Origin: Candidatus Kapaibacterium sp.
GTDB taxonomy: Bacteria > Bacteroidota > Ignavibacteria > Kapaibacteriales > UBA2268
Assembly: GCA_026418625.1 (NCBI GenBank)
Contig: JAOABA010000024.1
Span: 1 to 64,000 of the forward strand
Length of the DNA: 64,000 nt
Direction: 5' to 3'
Part shown: piece after piece, positions 10,701 to 21,800 of the stretch
Layout: each line of letters opens with the position of its first letter
How positions within the stretch are numbered: the stretch's first letter is position 1
Made by a program: the position numbers and the translations under genes
Notes under the pieces: model-generated
The model's input: only the letters and a program-made list of their open reading frames with translations
Told to the model about the DNA's origin: nothing
Database searches by the model: none

Positions 10701-11167
10701 CTGTGCGTATGAATGAAATCTATGAATTAATTAATGATATACAGCAGAAAGAGAAAGAACTTGATGATGATAATGATGTCAATCAAATTACTGATTCAAC
10801 TGATTCAACTGAAACAAATAGAACTATAATAGATTTTGAAAAATTAACTGAAAGAGTCGAAGGTGACACGCAGTTAATTTCGATAATAACAAATTATTTT
10901 ATTGAAAATTATCCAAAATTTCTTCAGGACATCAAAGACTCAGTTTTGCAAAATAACAGGTCTGATTTAAAATTAAAGGCACACACACTGAATGGAATGC
11001 TTCTAAACCTTGAGATACTAACTTCAAGGAACGAAATTTCATTTTTAGAGAATGAAGCTGAAAAAATTTCTCAAGATGAAGCACTAAAAATTCTTAATAA
11101 AATAGAAAGCGGATTGAAACAAGCCGAGAATTACCTCAAAAATCTTATAAGCTATAACAATAATTAA
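7793..11167 (+). CDS. Hybrid sensor histidine kinase (PAS-PAS-HisKA-HATPase-REC-REC-HPt)
   Basis: An 1124-residue cytoplasmic phosphorelay protein with no clear membrane segment. The N-terminal 170 residues may be a PocR-like ligand-binding domain (NKVTNIPLNLLNKKGEVL), but this is weak. Two PAS domains follow (about 205-300 and 320-440). The dimerisation helix has the phospho-accepting His in MMSHEIRTPMNG (around residue 477). The ATPase has the N box INLLINAIKF, DTGIGIAED and GGTGLGLAISKQL. Receiver 1 (from about 714) has VIDDN, LLDIQL, MLTPQ and IKP; receiver 2 (from about 866) has VAEDN, LMDVLMPNLDG, LTAHA and SKP. A terminal HPt domain has its His in KAHTLNGM (around residue 1063). All relay sites are intact, so the protein could carry out a multistep relay and pass phosphate to the adjacent receiver. 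The signal is unknown. Confidence 0.9.
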   Translation: MHKFINRLINFFDLFNKVTNIPLNLLNKKGEVLFSSYEYWRERNFSRENYDLIDSIYNELAVSKLKSYQSKPDLLNIEAKLLITNNFLYSFHLPLKSYSDNFCLVIGNFFLGEKILDLKLINKIAEKVGCDVFLVEEVIDKIPVLTQEKLNSVQTFIENFIQNFLKTESDIIPEEETQKQEGKIASAINLNNINIDFLDFLEHNSRTIKLLIDEKFNFLSINQYFEELFGVKKDEIIGKNILDFISKSSRSRLRLYLEKLEIDEISVPISIEMTSKSQQPLTFILNFERIRQNEEGNRIYFAYGFNITSSSHEIQSLRENEEKYRNIVEQSSDGIFITDQNGRIIEWNKALENITGLKKEEVIGKYSWDIKEPFDLDSLSYYELNYIVSEFENYGYVNENYELINKLSEQRILNKFGENKIVQSIVFPIKTSKGNLIGSIIRDITNKKNLEAELIKAKEDAESANKAKSEFLAMMSHEIRTPMNGILGMVELALTTELTPEQREYLEAVEHSAESLLNIINQILDFSKIEAGKLEIEITEFNLRDLVEKIANILSIKAFEKNLELILDYDFNLPDIFYGDSVRIRQILINLLINAIKFTDYGDIVFSVKGNNVEGNYYELEFSITDTGIGIAEDKLDKLFTEFTQLSDSATRNYGGTGLGLAISKQLATLMGGEVNVKSKLNKGSTFTFKIKLEAGEIKQLPAVSNEISYTDKNILVIDDNQKSLNLISKILTYLGMNVQTVSNLSDIFIKLKEAELEKLTYDAILLDIQLQHLDGISIMNQIRTELSTKDLPFIVMLTPQDLTTHLKKLKANEVENYLIKPIKFNELINVINSLFTKGKNKQIKIDFSENKEDIKEAERNQNNLKILVAEDNIISSQLTVSILKKRGYEVVTAANGEEAVELYKNNHFDLILMDVLMPNLDGFAATRKIRELEKAMNRHTPIIALTAHAIEGFKKQCLESGMNGYLSKPVRMNEIYELINDIQQKEKELDDDNDVNQITDSTDSTETNRTIIDFEKLTERVEGDTQLISIITNYFIENYPKFLQDIKDSVLQNNRSDLKLKAHTLNGMLLNLEILTSRNEISFLENEAEKISQDEALKILNKIESGLKQAENYLKNLISYNNN

Positions 11168-11268
11168 ATAACTTATTAATAAAATTTGTTTTAAATTTAT
11201 AAAATTCTTAATATTGCTGATTATAATTTACTTTCTGTAAATGTTAATTTTAATTTATTGTTTTAAAA

Positions 11269-11673
11269 ATGGAAAATGAAAATCAAACAATTTTGATTAT
11301 TGATGATGATTTCTTTTTTGCCCGATATCTGGCAAGAATAATTCAGGAAAATATACAAATTAAGGTTGAAATCAAAGTTGATCCACACGAAGCAATTAAG
11401 TATTTGAATGACAATATACCAGCCTTGATAATTCTCGATATGATGCTGCCTAAAATGGATGGACTGACATTTCTCAGAAATTTAAGAAGTAATGATGCAA
11501 CACAAAATGTTCCAGTAATTGTTTGTTCAGCTCTCGGGAACCAACAAACAGTAGGAGAATCGGTAAAGCTTAATATAGCCGGCTATATTGTAAAACCTAC
11601 CAATCAAACAATTGTTATCGACAAAGTTACCAATGCATTAAGTATGTTATCAAAAGAAAATCCGAGTGAATAA
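11269..11673 (+). CDS. Single-domain response regulator
   Basis: A stand-alone receiver domain of 134 residues with no output domain. It has the acidic pair in LIIDDDFF, the phospho-accepting Asp in LIILDMMLPKMDG, a Ser at the conserved Thr/Ser position (VIVCSALG) and the conserved Lys in YIVKPTN. It lies 101 bases downstream of the hybrid kinase and is its likely phosphate partner, acting by protein-protein contact. The following holA gene starts five bases after the stop, so the two are probably co-transcribed despite unrelated roles. Confidence 0.88.
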   Translation: MENENQTILIIDDDFFFARYLARIIQENIQIKVEIKVDPHEAIKYLNDNIPALIILDMMLPKMDGLTFLRNLRSNDATQNVPVIVCSALGNQQTVGESVKLNIAGYIVKPTNQTIVIDKVTNALSMLSKENPSE

Positions 11674-11678
11674 TTTTT

Positions 11679-12755
11679 ATGATAAATATTATTGATGAAT
11701 TAATTAAAAACGAGAAATACCCACCTGTTCTGCTTGTTTTCGGTGAAGAAGAATTTTTAATAGAAGAAACATTGAATAGAATCAAGACAAAATTTCAAAT
11801 TAATGATGAAAATTCTTTTGATTTCGAAGTTCTTGATGGTGAAAAAACAAGTTACAAGGAAATAGTTGAAAAATGTCTTACTTTCCCATTTGTTTCAAAA
11901 ACAAGAACTGTAGTAGTAAATAATTTTGAATCATTAACAGAAATATCAAAATCAAAAAAGGAGAAGATAAACATTCCTTTCAAAAATTATTTGGAAAATC
12001 CACAAAATTCAACTTTCTTGGTTTTAATTTCAAAGGACAGTTCTATAAATAATAAAAGCTCTGCGAAAAATTCACAAAAGGCGCCAAAAAAAGGGAAGAG
12101 TCAATCAACGCTAAAGTTTCCTTATGATTTAATTTTCGAGAGACATAAAACTATCGAATTTAAGAAGTTTAAAGATAATGATTATATTAGCTGGATTCAA
12201 AAAAAAGTGGAGGCAAATAACAAGAAAATCAGTCCAGTAGCGGCGCAGATTTTTTTTACTTCTTTGAATCCAAATTTGAGAGACATTGATAATGAACTTG
12301 ATAAACTTTTATTATTTGAAAAAAATAAGAATATAATTGATGAAGAAGACATAACTCAATTGATAGGACAATCCAGAAAATTCAATGTTTTTGAGCTTCA
12401 AAAAGCCATTGGGAATAGGGACATTAATTTATCATTGGAAATCTTAACCAATCTGCTTAAGAACGAACGTCAGGAAATGCTCATAATGACTATTATCGCT
12501 AAATATTTTATTACATTATGGAAACTCTATGACCTAAAACACTCGAACTTAACGAGTGCCGAAATTGGAGCAATGGTTGGTGTAAATCCCTATTTCATAA
12601 AGGAGTATCAAAATGCACTAAATAAATATCAAATTGAAGAGATTGAAAGAGCAATAGTATTATTTAATGAAATAGATGAAAAATTGAAATCAACTTCTAT
12701 AGATTCACTTTATCTAATGCAAAGCCTTCTGATAAGAATAATGGAAAAAAATTGA
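11679..12755 (+). CDS. holA: DNA polymerase III subunit delta
   Basis: Clamp-loader delta subunit, which opens the beta sliding clamp. The N-terminal pseudo-AAA+ domain begins PVLLVFGEEEFLIEETLNRI, the typical HolA start. The C-terminal helical domain is recognisable in FNVFELQKAIGNRDINLSL and EIGAMVGVNPYFIKEY. The length (358 residues) is close to the family norm. A lysine/serine-rich insertion around residues 124-147 (SAKNSQKAPKKGKSQS) is longer than usual. The closely spaced upstream gene is the response regulator; proS follows after 56 bases. Confidence 0.88.
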   Translation: MINIIDELIKNEKYPPVLLVFGEEEFLIEETLNRIKTKFQINDENSFDFEVLDGEKTSYKEIVEKCLTFPFVSKTRTVVVNNFESLTEISKSKKEKINIPFKNYLENPQNSTFLVLISKDSSINNKSSAKNSQKAPKKGKSQSTLKFPYDLIFERHKTIEFKKFKDNDYISWIQKKVEANNKKISPVAAQIFFTSLNPNLRDIDNELDKLLLFEKNKNIIDEEDITQLIGQSRKFNVFELQKAIGNRDINLSLEILTNLLKNERQEMLIMTIIAKYFITLWKLYDLKHSNLTSAEIGAMVGVNPYFIKEYQNALNKYQIEEIERAIVLFNEIDEKLKSTSIDSLYLMQSLLIRIMEKN

Positions 12756-12811
12756 AACTTTCAAATTAAAAATAAATAATACGTCTTTGGAATTTTATTT
12801 TTTTGAAAACT

Positions 12812-14503
12812 ATGAGACAGAGTCAATATTTTATACCAACATTAAGAGAAGCACCAGCAGATGCCCAAATTCCATCTCATCAACTTATGTTAAGAGCGGG
12901 CTTAGTTAGGCAGGTCGCTTCTGGAGTTTTCACTTGGTTGCCGCTTGGATATAAGATTTTAAAAAAAATTATAGAAATTCTGCGAGAAGAGATGGATGCC
13001 ATCGGTGGGCAGGAATTTTTGATGCCTGCTCTTAATCCTATTGAAATATGGGAACAAACTGGCAGGGTCGAAGCTATGGGAGATGTTATGTTCCACATAA
13101 AGAATAGAGATGGACTGGTGTTAGCTCCAACACACGAAGAAATTATTACCTATCACGCACGACAACACATTCAATCATATAAGGATTTGCCACAAATTTG
13201 GTATCAGATTCAAAATAAATTCAGAAATGAACCCCGACCCAAATCAGGTGTGTTGCGTGGCAGACAATTTTTGATGAAAGATGCTTATTCACTTGATTCA
13301 TCTTGGGAGGGATTAGATGAGAGTTACAGAAAGCATTATGAAGCTTATAAAAAAATCTTCACTCGCTGCGGGATAAAATTTTTTATAGTTGGAGCATCAA
13401 GCGGTGCAATGGGTGGAAAACAATCCGAAGAGTTTATGATTGAGTCAGATGCCGGAGAGGATGTTTGCGCTATTTCAGATTCAGGCTATGCTGCAAATCT
13501 CGAAGTTGCAACATCAGCTATTGAACCAGTTGGGCGAATTTCAGAGAATTTAAATTTAGAAGAATTCCCTACACCAAATGCAAAAACAATTAATGATCTT
13601 ATTGAACAATTTGGACTTCCTGAGGATAGACTTGCCAAATCTGTAGTTTATATTATTGATTCAAAACCTGTTTTAATCCTGATGCGGGGTAATGATGAGT
13701 TAAATGAAACAAAACTTCAATCTGCATTCAAAACAAATACGTTCAGGCCAGCAGAACCTGAGGAATTACTTCAGATAACCGGTGCAAATACTGGTTCAAT
13801 AGGACCTGTAAATCTAAAAACAAGTATAAAAATAGTTGCTGATAATTTATTAAAAGACGCTAATGGTTTGACAAGTGGAGCGAATAAAGACGGTTTTCAT
13901 TTAAAAAATATAGATTTAACTCGGGATTGCAAAATTGATGAATATTTAGATTTAAGGACAGTCAGAGAAGGCGAACCCTGCATCAAAAACGGTTCACCAC
14001 TGAGAATTGTTAAAGCAATCGAATTAGGTCATATTTTTAAATTAGGGACGAAGTATTCTGAAGCACTCGGAGCAAGATTTTTGGATTCTGAGGGCAAAGA
14101 ACACCCCATTATTATGGGAAGCTACGGTATTGGGGTTGAACGAATAATGGCATCCTATATAGAGCAAAATTACGATGAATCAGGAATTATATGGAATAAA
14201 GCTTTAACACCATTTGATCTTCATCTTATTGGACTTGGTTTAAGCAAGACACCTGAAGTAAAAAAAGCTTGTGAGAAAATTTACAGTGACTTAACTGGAT
14301 TAAATCTCGAGGTTCTGTTTGATGATAGGGATGAAAACCCCGGTGTTAAATTTAACGATGCTGATTTAATTGGAATTCCATATCAGATTATAGTTGGCAA
14401 AAAAAATCTTGACAATGGGAAAGTTGAAATAAAGGATAGAAAAACTGGCGAGAGGAAATTAATTGATTTAAATATTTTAAAAGAAGCAGTTCTAAACTTA
14501 TAA
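12812..14503 (+). CDS. proS: Prolyl-tRNA synthetase
   Basis: Class II aminoacyl-tRNA synthetase charging tRNA-Pro. It shows motif 1-region sequence (GLVRQVASGVFTWLPLG), motif 2 (RNEPRPKSGVLRGRQFLMKD) and motif 3 (GSYGIGVERIMASYIEQ). The 563-residue length and a central insertion between motifs 2 and 3 (about 220-380) indicate the bacterial form with an INS-type editing domain. The track starts at a TTG (12803); I choose the ATG at 12812 (MRQSQYFIPT), which matches the family N terminus. No intrinsic terminator was recognised after the stop, although a 0.5-kb gene-free stretch follows. Confidence 0.95.
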   Translation: MRQSQYFIPTLREAPADAQIPSHQLMLRAGLVRQVASGVFTWLPLGYKILKKIIEILREEMDAIGGQEFLMPALNPIEIWEQTGRVEAMGDVMFHIKNRDGLVLAPTHEEIITYHARQHIQSYKDLPQIWYQIQNKFRNEPRPKSGVLRGRQFLMKDAYSLDSSWEGLDESYRKHYEAYKKIFTRCGIKFFIVGASSGAMGGKQSEEFMIESDAGEDVCAISDSGYAANLEVATSAIEPVGRISENLNLEEFPTPNAKTINDLIEQFGLPEDRLAKSVVYIIDSKPVLILMRGNDELNETKLQSAFKTNTFRPAEPEELLQITGANTGSIGPVNLKTSIKIVADNLLKDANGLTSGANKDGFHLKNIDLTRDCKIDEYLDLRTVREGEPCIKNGSPLRIVKAIELGHIFKLGTKYSEALGARFLDSEGKEHPIIMGSYGIGVERIMASYIEQNYDESGIIWNKALTPFDLHLIGLGLSKTPEVKKACEKIYSDLTGLNLEVLFDDRDENPGVKFNDADLIGIPYQIIVGKKNLDNGKVEIKDRKTGERKLIDLNILKEAVLNL

Positions 14504-14865
14504 ATATTTTAGCAGGGAAGACAATTTTATATTAGTGGTAAATTATTTTGATAAATTGATGTCCAATCATCAAAAAATAAACCTCTTTAAAAAGTGTGAA
14601 AATTTTTTACTTATCTGTCAGAAAATTTGTCAATAAAAATAATTCAAGAAAAATTTAAGCCATTAGAGTTTTTTTTATTAATTTTATAATTTGTTAAAAA
14701 GCATTATAAAGAAAATAAAAATAAGGTTTATTAAAATGTTTGTGTGAAAGTTTTTAAACAGTGTAAGGAAACACACACAAGAAAAGTTATAAAATTTTGA
14801 AAGTCGCATAATGGACGGAGAAAAGTTATCAGTAAAAATTGGAATTTCTTTAATACTCTTTTATA

Positions 14866-14889
14866 TTTGTAAGTTGATTTGTAAGTTGA
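14866..14889. repeat. Tandem 12-bp direct repeat
   Basis: TTTGTAAGTTGA occurs twice with no spacer. It could be a paired binding site or a simple slippage duplication. Confidence 0.6.
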
Positions 14890-14905
14890 ATAATAGTGAA
14901 ATTAG

Positions 14906-14957
14906 TTGACCTTAACGAAAATTTTCATACCATAGGGTTGAAAAGGGGTAAGGTCAA
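14906..14957. repeat. 9-bp inverted repeat upstream of the T9SS operon
   Basis: TTGACCTTA and TAAGGTCAA are exact reverse complements separated by 34 bases. They end 45 bases before the first ATG of the operon. This could be an operator pair or the closing stem of a leader RNA. Confidence 0.5.
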
Positions 14958-15002
14958 TTTTATAGTATTTAAGCTAAAATTTTAGGGAAAAAATAGGAAC
15001 AA

Positions 15003-15743
15003 ATGAAACAAAAAGAAGATAAGAATAAAGAAGATATTATTAAAAAGTTTGAAACTTCATCAGAAGATAAAGGTAATATTGTATTAAAAGTTCAAAATTT
15101 TGTTGAAGAGAATAGGAAATTAGTAATTGGGATATCATTAGGCGTTTTAGTTCTTGCAGTATTAATTTTCTTTATTAAAGGAAGAATAGAGGAAGGTAAT
15201 CGAGAAGATTCCATAAACGCATCGGTATCAATATCAAGAATAATGCAATATTACCAAGATGGCAACTACCTAACAGCCCTCAATGGAGATAGTGTTAAAA
15301 AAGTTCAGGGTGAAAAAGTCATTGGATTAATAGAGATAGTAAATAGATACGAAGGAACAGACCAAGGCAAATATGCAGCATTATATGCTGCAAGCGCTCT
15401 GCTTAATTTAAATAGGTATCAAGAAGCAAAAAAGTATTTTGAAATTGCACTAAAATCCCCATCTCAAATAGTTCAAGAAGGTGCAAACGCTGGATTGGCT
15501 ACAATTTACGAAATGGAAGGAAAATACATAGAAGCTGCAGATTATTACGAACAGGCAGCCCTAATTGCAGTTGAGTTAGGACTCAAAAACCGATATCAAT
15601 TTTTTCAAGCATTATGTTTAGAAAAAGCTGGGGATAAAGAAAAAGCAGAAAAACTATATAGAGAAGTAATAGGAGATAATAGATCGGATTATGTTAACTC
15701 TGCAAAGGCAGGGTTAATTCGTCTTGGCACGATAATTGAGTGA
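15003..15743 (+). CDS. Single-pass membrane TPR protein (YfgM-like)
   Basis: A 246-residue protein with a charged cytoplasmic N terminus, one membrane helix (about residues 38-58, LVIGISLGVLVLAVLIFFI) and a periplasmic tail of tetratricopeptide repeats (for example KYAALYAASALLNLNRYQEA, then YIEAADYYEQAAL and AGDKEKAEKLYREV). The layout resembles YfgM-type proteins that work with periplasmic chaperones near the Sec translocon; that likeness is structural only. The gene precedes the giant T9SS protein by 102 bases on the same strand, so a role in handling exported proteins is plausible but is an inference. It has a weak AGGA ribosome-binding site. Confidence 0.75.
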   Translation: MKQKEDKNKEDIIKKFETSSEDKGNIVLKVQNFVEENRKLVIGISLGVLVLAVLIFFIKGRIEEGNREDSINASVSISRIMQYYQDGNYLTALNGDSVKKVQGEKVIGLIEIVNRYEGTDQGKYAALYAASALLNLNRYQEAKKYFEIALKSPSQIVQEGANAGLATIYEMEGKYIEAADYYEQAALIAVELGLKNRYQFFQALCLEKAGDKEKAEKLYREVIGDNRSDYVNSAKAGLIRLGTIIE

Positions 15744-15836
15744 TAGAAATATTTGATATAAAATATCAAAATAGTGTGGAATTAATTTAATAATGAGAAA
15801 TAAATTTAATTTGTTGTTTATAATAGCAATTTTTTT

Positions 15837-15841
15837 GGAGG
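15837..15841 (+). promoter_or_regulatory. Strong Shine-Dalgarno of the giant T9SS gene
   Basis: GGAGG lies four bases before the ATG at 15846. Most genes here have weak sites, so this points to efficient translation of the giant protein. Confidence 0.6.
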
Positions 15842-15845
15842 TAAT

Positions 15846-18800
15846 ATGCGTCGATTGTTTCGTTTAAGTTTACTAATGGTGATATTGTGCTTGCTGTCTT
15901 TCGCAGAGAGCTTTGCACAGAACCAGGTTTACGTATCAGGACGAATTGCTCCAGGCCACGTGCGAGTCTTTTTGAAGGACTCTATCTACATTATTAACAG
16001 GGACTTAGTCATAGGTGGAACCCTGATAATAGAGCCCGGAACAACAGTTCTATTTTATCCACAGGGTCGAATTATTGACTCGGTTGGTGGAAGAATCATT
16101 GCAGATGGTTTAGCATCAGCAACTTACACCGCCAATCCCGGTGGATTAGATCCAATTGCAACCCCCGGTTCAGCTCAGAACCCGACGGGTTATTCAGGTT
16201 ATGCAGATCTAAACTATTTTTTCCATGCTGGTGTAATTAACAGGACTACAACTAATGAGCCAACTGTTAATACTAGTAAGAGAGATTATATTTATAACGT
16301 TGTATTAAACACTGCAACACGAAGACTAGAAAATCTAAGAACAGAGGAAATAGGATTGCCATTAGGTGCAAACCGTGTTAAAATTACAGCTGAACAAGCT
16401 ATGATGTTCATAGCAGCAAGGTTAGAAATCGATCCAATGAATGATATTAATTTGAATATTAGACCTTGGAGAAGAGTTGGAGATAGAGCAGTTAACATTA
16501 CAACAGGAAGAATTAGATTTATTGGACAACCAGACAATAACTTTTCAAGAGAATGGGGTCATATAGTCGTTCTTCCCGGTGCCAGAGCAGCATTTTTCAG
16601 AAATGTTACATTCGAAGGCTTCAGAAAAGATACAACTATTGATAGATATCCTTATTATGCTGAAAATCAGGCAGATGCAGATTGGGCTGCAATTAATGCT
16701 ACTATGAAAAAATTAACTAATGGAAGCGGTGGTGTTCTTACAACATTCTCCAGCAGAACTTGGTTAATTAATTGCGAATTTAATAATAATATGGCAAGAA
16801 ACCGTGGTGGTGCATTGCAATTTTTACAAGCTCCAGATGGTTTCCCCAAAAATGTAAATATAACTCAATTTTATCCAGTCGACAAAAACCCGAATTTGAC
16901 TGAACGTGACGGTTCAATCTCTCAAATTGTTCAAAATCATCCAATTCCAATGATTGATAGAATTGATGAACCGGGAAATGTCGAGCCAATAGGAGATTAT
17001 GACAGACAAGCTTATGACGACGGACGTCTGGCTGTATATCTTGGTAGAGTAAGAAATCTCAAATTAAGCGGTAATAAAGTTCTATTAACTAATTTTGGTG
17101 AAAGATACATTGGAACTCCACCAGTTAGAGTAGTGATGGATTTAACTGATGAACCAGCTAATTTCCCACAAGTAACAGGTAATTTTGCTTACGGTGGTGC
17201 TATTTATATAGCTGGTAAAGATGGGCAACCCGGTATGGATTCCCAAATTGAAATTGGTTTAGGTGTTAATAATTCAATTAGGCTACAGGGTGGAACAGAA
17301 ATTGTATTTCCGAATGAAGATACATTTGAAGCAGTTGGTAATAGTGCAAATAACTACCAGAATTCAGGAAATACTCTCGGTTCACGAGGTGGTGCAATTT
17401 ACCTTGGACGATATACCTCTTTAATCGTAGCTGGTAAATTTAATGCTAATGAAACCTACACAAAGTATCTACAAGATTCACTCACAGGAACAAATATTGG
17501 TTGGTATTCCAGAGGTGGTGCTATCTATACTGAAAACACTTTTGGAAGATTACAGGTTAGAGGTGGTCCAAGAAGAGATGCTATCAATAACCCAACCGAA
17601 TTTACAAGGAACAAATCAGGTGCTGGTGGTGCTATATTTAATGATGGTAATACCGATCCTCAAATGTCTCCAATCATTGGTGGTTCGGATGTTGTCGTCA
17701 GAACTAGAGATTATGGTTATAATATTAAATTTGCCGAAAACCAAGCTTTAACTTATGGTGGCGCCATCTATACATTAAGAAACTTCACAATTTATGGTTC
17801 TGGTGGTGTCGAAGCTAATGCTATTATTGGTTACGGCGGTAAATATCCAGTTCTATTCGAGAATAATACAGCTGGTTATGCTGGTGGTGCTATAGACGTT
17901 AGAATTCCTAGTAGTTCAACAATGCCACCAATCAACCAGAGAGCTGTTCAGATTGTCAGAGCCGAATTCAGAAAGAATACGGTTGGACAGGGTATAGCAG
18001 AAATGAATAAGCAACACATCAGAGGTGGTGGAGCTATTTATTCATTGAATGCAGACATAAATGTTGTCAAAGGTGTTGAATTCACAGGAAACAAAGTTTA
18101 TAATGGTAATGGTGGTGCATTAGCCATTATCAATCCTTGGATTGCAACAAAACGATTCTATGTGTCGGACCTTGACAAAGTTGATATTCAATCAAATATG
18201 TTAGCCACAGGATTTACATCAGTTGACGAAGTTATGACTTATCAATCTGATGCTTATCCACCTGATGCAAGAATGCTTACAAGATTTCTTGATAATGAAA
18301 TTGAAGTTGACGAAGATATTTTAACATCGCAAAGTGGAACAGGTACAACCCAGATAGGTCATGGATTACAAGGAACTTCAGCAAAACTTCTTGCAACATC
18401 ATTTATTGATCAGAATAATGGTTTCGCAGTTGGTATGAACGGAACCATAGTCAGAATTACACAAGGCGGTGCTAAATGGGAATACAAAAACTATAATATA
18501 CCATATAGATTTAATGACGTTACCTTTATCGGTGGTGGTGTTGGATTTATCGTTGGAGATAGAGGAATCATTCTCAAGACAGTTAACAACGGCGGAGACT
18601 GGAGAGTCGTAAGAGATCCATTAGATAATTTCTCATTAAATTCAGTATTTTTCGTAGGAACTGATATTGGTTATGCTGTTGGTGGTAGAGGTAAAATATT
18701 CAAGACTACCGATGGTGGTGAAACTTGGTTCGATCCAGTAATTTCAACACAATCACTAAACAACCTCAATGCAGTTTACTTTACTGGTGTAAATACAGGT

Positions 18801-21800
18801 TATGCTGTTGGTGATAGAGGAGCTATTCTTGTTACAACTAATGGCGGTGCAAACTGGAATATTCAAAATGCAAATACAATAAGTGATCTTAAAGATGTTT
18901 ATTTCTCAGATGCAAGCACTGGTTATATCGTTGGAAATTACGGAGTTATATTTAAAACAACAAATTCAGGTGGTAATTGGTCAAGAATTTATGACGACCC
19001 AGCTGTAAACTTTAACTCAGTATTTTTCACAACACAAACAACTGGTTATGCAACTGGTGATTTTGGTGTTCTTCTTAAAACTACAAACGCAGGAACAAAC
19101 TGGACTGCATTGACACCAAATACATCATACAGTTTAAGTGACATTTTCTTTGCATCGAGTGCAGTAGGTTATGCAGTTGGTGATTATGGTTTGATGATTG
19201 GAACACGAGATGCTGGTGCAACTTGGAAAGATATCATCCCAGCAGACATAAGTATTGTTGATGTTAAAAGATGGCATCCCGATGCAATGCTTCCAGAAAA
19301 TGGAGTTGGTCTTGGTGGAGCAATTTACATTCTTGATAGTGCAAATTATGTAAATCCCGGAAGACAAGACTCAATATCCTTTAATAGAGTAAGAATTCAA
19401 AATAACAAAGCTTATACAGGATCAGCAATTTACTCAGATAATTATGATCTTAAGTTAATCTTCTCAAGATCATTAATCACTGGTAATGAAGCATATAGTG
19501 ACATCGGTTACGAACAAAATGTTATTACAGGACCTGCTAAGAGCCAAAATCAACAAATTATAGAGAACAAGGCTTCCAGTGATTTAGCTGGTGCAACACT
19601 TTATGGTGAAATAATTGGTCCACTACCATCAACAAATTCCTCGTGGGCAGCCAACTCAATATATAATAACAAAGCAAGATTCTTAATTAGGTTACCCGAT
19701 GGTCCAAATACCAAAGGTGTTCTTGCCGGTAAAGGTGTTGGACTTGGTGGAACAGATACATTAAGAGGAAACTACTGGGGTAGAACCGAAGCCAACGTTA
19801 CTATGCAGGTTCAAATTAACAAATGGAATTCAAATGCAAATACCGAAACATTCTTCGTTGAATCTCATTTCAATCCGATGAATGAAACTTATATTCCATT
19901 TGTATTTTCAACAAATCCTGCTTCATTAGCAGATCCAACACATCAAGGTCCATTTGAATCTCCTGCAAGATTTAATTATAGACCAATTCCATTAAAGAAT
20001 GGTGCTAATGAAAATACAGTTGGAGATCAAACTATACCCGAAAAGATGCTAATGTCTGGATTAGTTTATGATCTTTATGATAAGGGAACTGATATTAAAG
20101 TTGCTGATTATTCCAATAGAAGAATGAGTCCAATTGAAGACTTTGCTGTTGGAATTCCACCAGTAATTAGAAGATATACAGAACAAGCTTATCAGGATAA
20201 ACCATCATTTGGCAAATATGTCAGACGTTGGTTAAGAGATCCATTTATTGCAGAGCTAAGAGATAATAATGGTAACTTAGTTTATCCAGAATTCGCACAA
20301 TTACAAGATGAATTCAGACCTGATAAATATGGTAATTATTATCATCCAATAGGTTATCCATTGTTCCTCGAAGCAAGAGTAAACTATGATGGATTAGCCG
20401 AAAGAAGCAACCACGATACAAGATTATTAAATGAAAGTGTGTTCTTTGTTATAAATGAAAACACTGGAGACTTTATCAGAGTAAATATGCGACAGGTTTC
20501 TGAAAACGCTCCATTCAGAGAAGTTTTCAGAGCAAGAGTAGAACTTGTTCCAGATTCATCAAATAGAAATCCCAATACAACAATTAGAAGAACTATTGAA
20601 GGTTTGTATAACCTTGGAACAGGTGATTATTTACTCAGAAACTTAATACATCAGCCATATAACGAAGATAGAGCAGCTTTACCCGGAAGAAAATACCACG
20701 CTTCAACTGGTTCTTTCGGAAGAGTTCCAAATCTATTCTCAAACCGTCATTTGAATAACCCTGTTCCTTATATGGCACCATCAAATGCCGGAACAGCTAC
20801 ATTCTTTGCTGGTGAAAGATATACTGCACTTCCAGTTGACACTGGTGATGTAGTAAGAATAGTATCAAGGACTGTTCTTTGGAAAGAAGGAGTAATACCA
20901 GCTTATGATGATGGTATTTCGTTCAAGATTGTTTCCTCGACAATGCCACCGGTATTTACAGGAAACGTTGTCAAGTTGCAATCTGACACAATAGTAAAAA
21001 TTCAACCTTCTGAATATCCTTGGAAGAGATCAGCAGGTATAATGGATACTCTCAAAATAACCGAATTCTTACATAGAATATTTGTTACTGAAGATAGAGA
21101 ATATCCAGTTGCTCCCGGAACATATAGTGGCTTAACAGTTGATGAAGGACAAGGAAGAGATTCAATCCTTACAGTTACAGCTATTGATACTAATAAATTC
21201 TTTGATCCAAGGTCACTTTACTATCCAGATGATTATGCAAGATTGACATATTCTTGGTATGTTTACTCAGAATCTGGTCTTGCAAGATGGTTAATGGTTG
21301 ATACTATTCCTGCTGGCGATAACTCAGTCCAAAATCCAAGAGATGGAGCATTGGGTTATATTATGTTCAGAGGTCGTCCGATTAATCCATACGTTGTTCC
21401 CGGTGGTGAATTTGTTGAAGTTTCTGCTGCAAACTATCCACCACATATGAGAACAATTGATTCACTAAAATCTTTACCTGTTAGCAAGCGTTTACCTGAT
21501 GATGTTATAGCTAAATATATAGGATTGTTCAGACCATATATGTCAAATGCAAAATATGATCTATTGGAAGAACAAACAAGGGCAAGATATCTACAACAGG
21601 ATACTATAAACTATGGACCGAATTACAAGATAAACTACCTATTCAAAATATTTGTTGTGGATTCACAACCAAGATTCTTGAATTGGGTTGCAACACGAGA
21701 AGAATCAGATAATCAGGCTGATACATTAAGAAGAAGAATTAATCGCAATGGTGATGAAGAAGTATATGTAGTATATAAACCATCAGTTTATACCTGCGGT

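Larger units (their letters stand above)
14504..15002. other. 499-bp intergenic stretch with small repeats
   Basis: No convincing ORF. The stretch is very AT-rich. It contains a perfect tandem duplication of TTTGTAAGTTGA (14866-14877 and 14878-14889) and a 9-bp inverted repeat, TTGACCTTA (14906-14914) and TAAGGTCAA (14949-14957). A weaker TTGTGTG/CACACAA pairing lies near 14740-14785. The repeats sit 45-137 bases before the start of the T9SS-cargo operon, where a promoter, leader RNA or operator would be expected. No known riboswitch or structured RNA was recognised. Confidence 0.5.
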
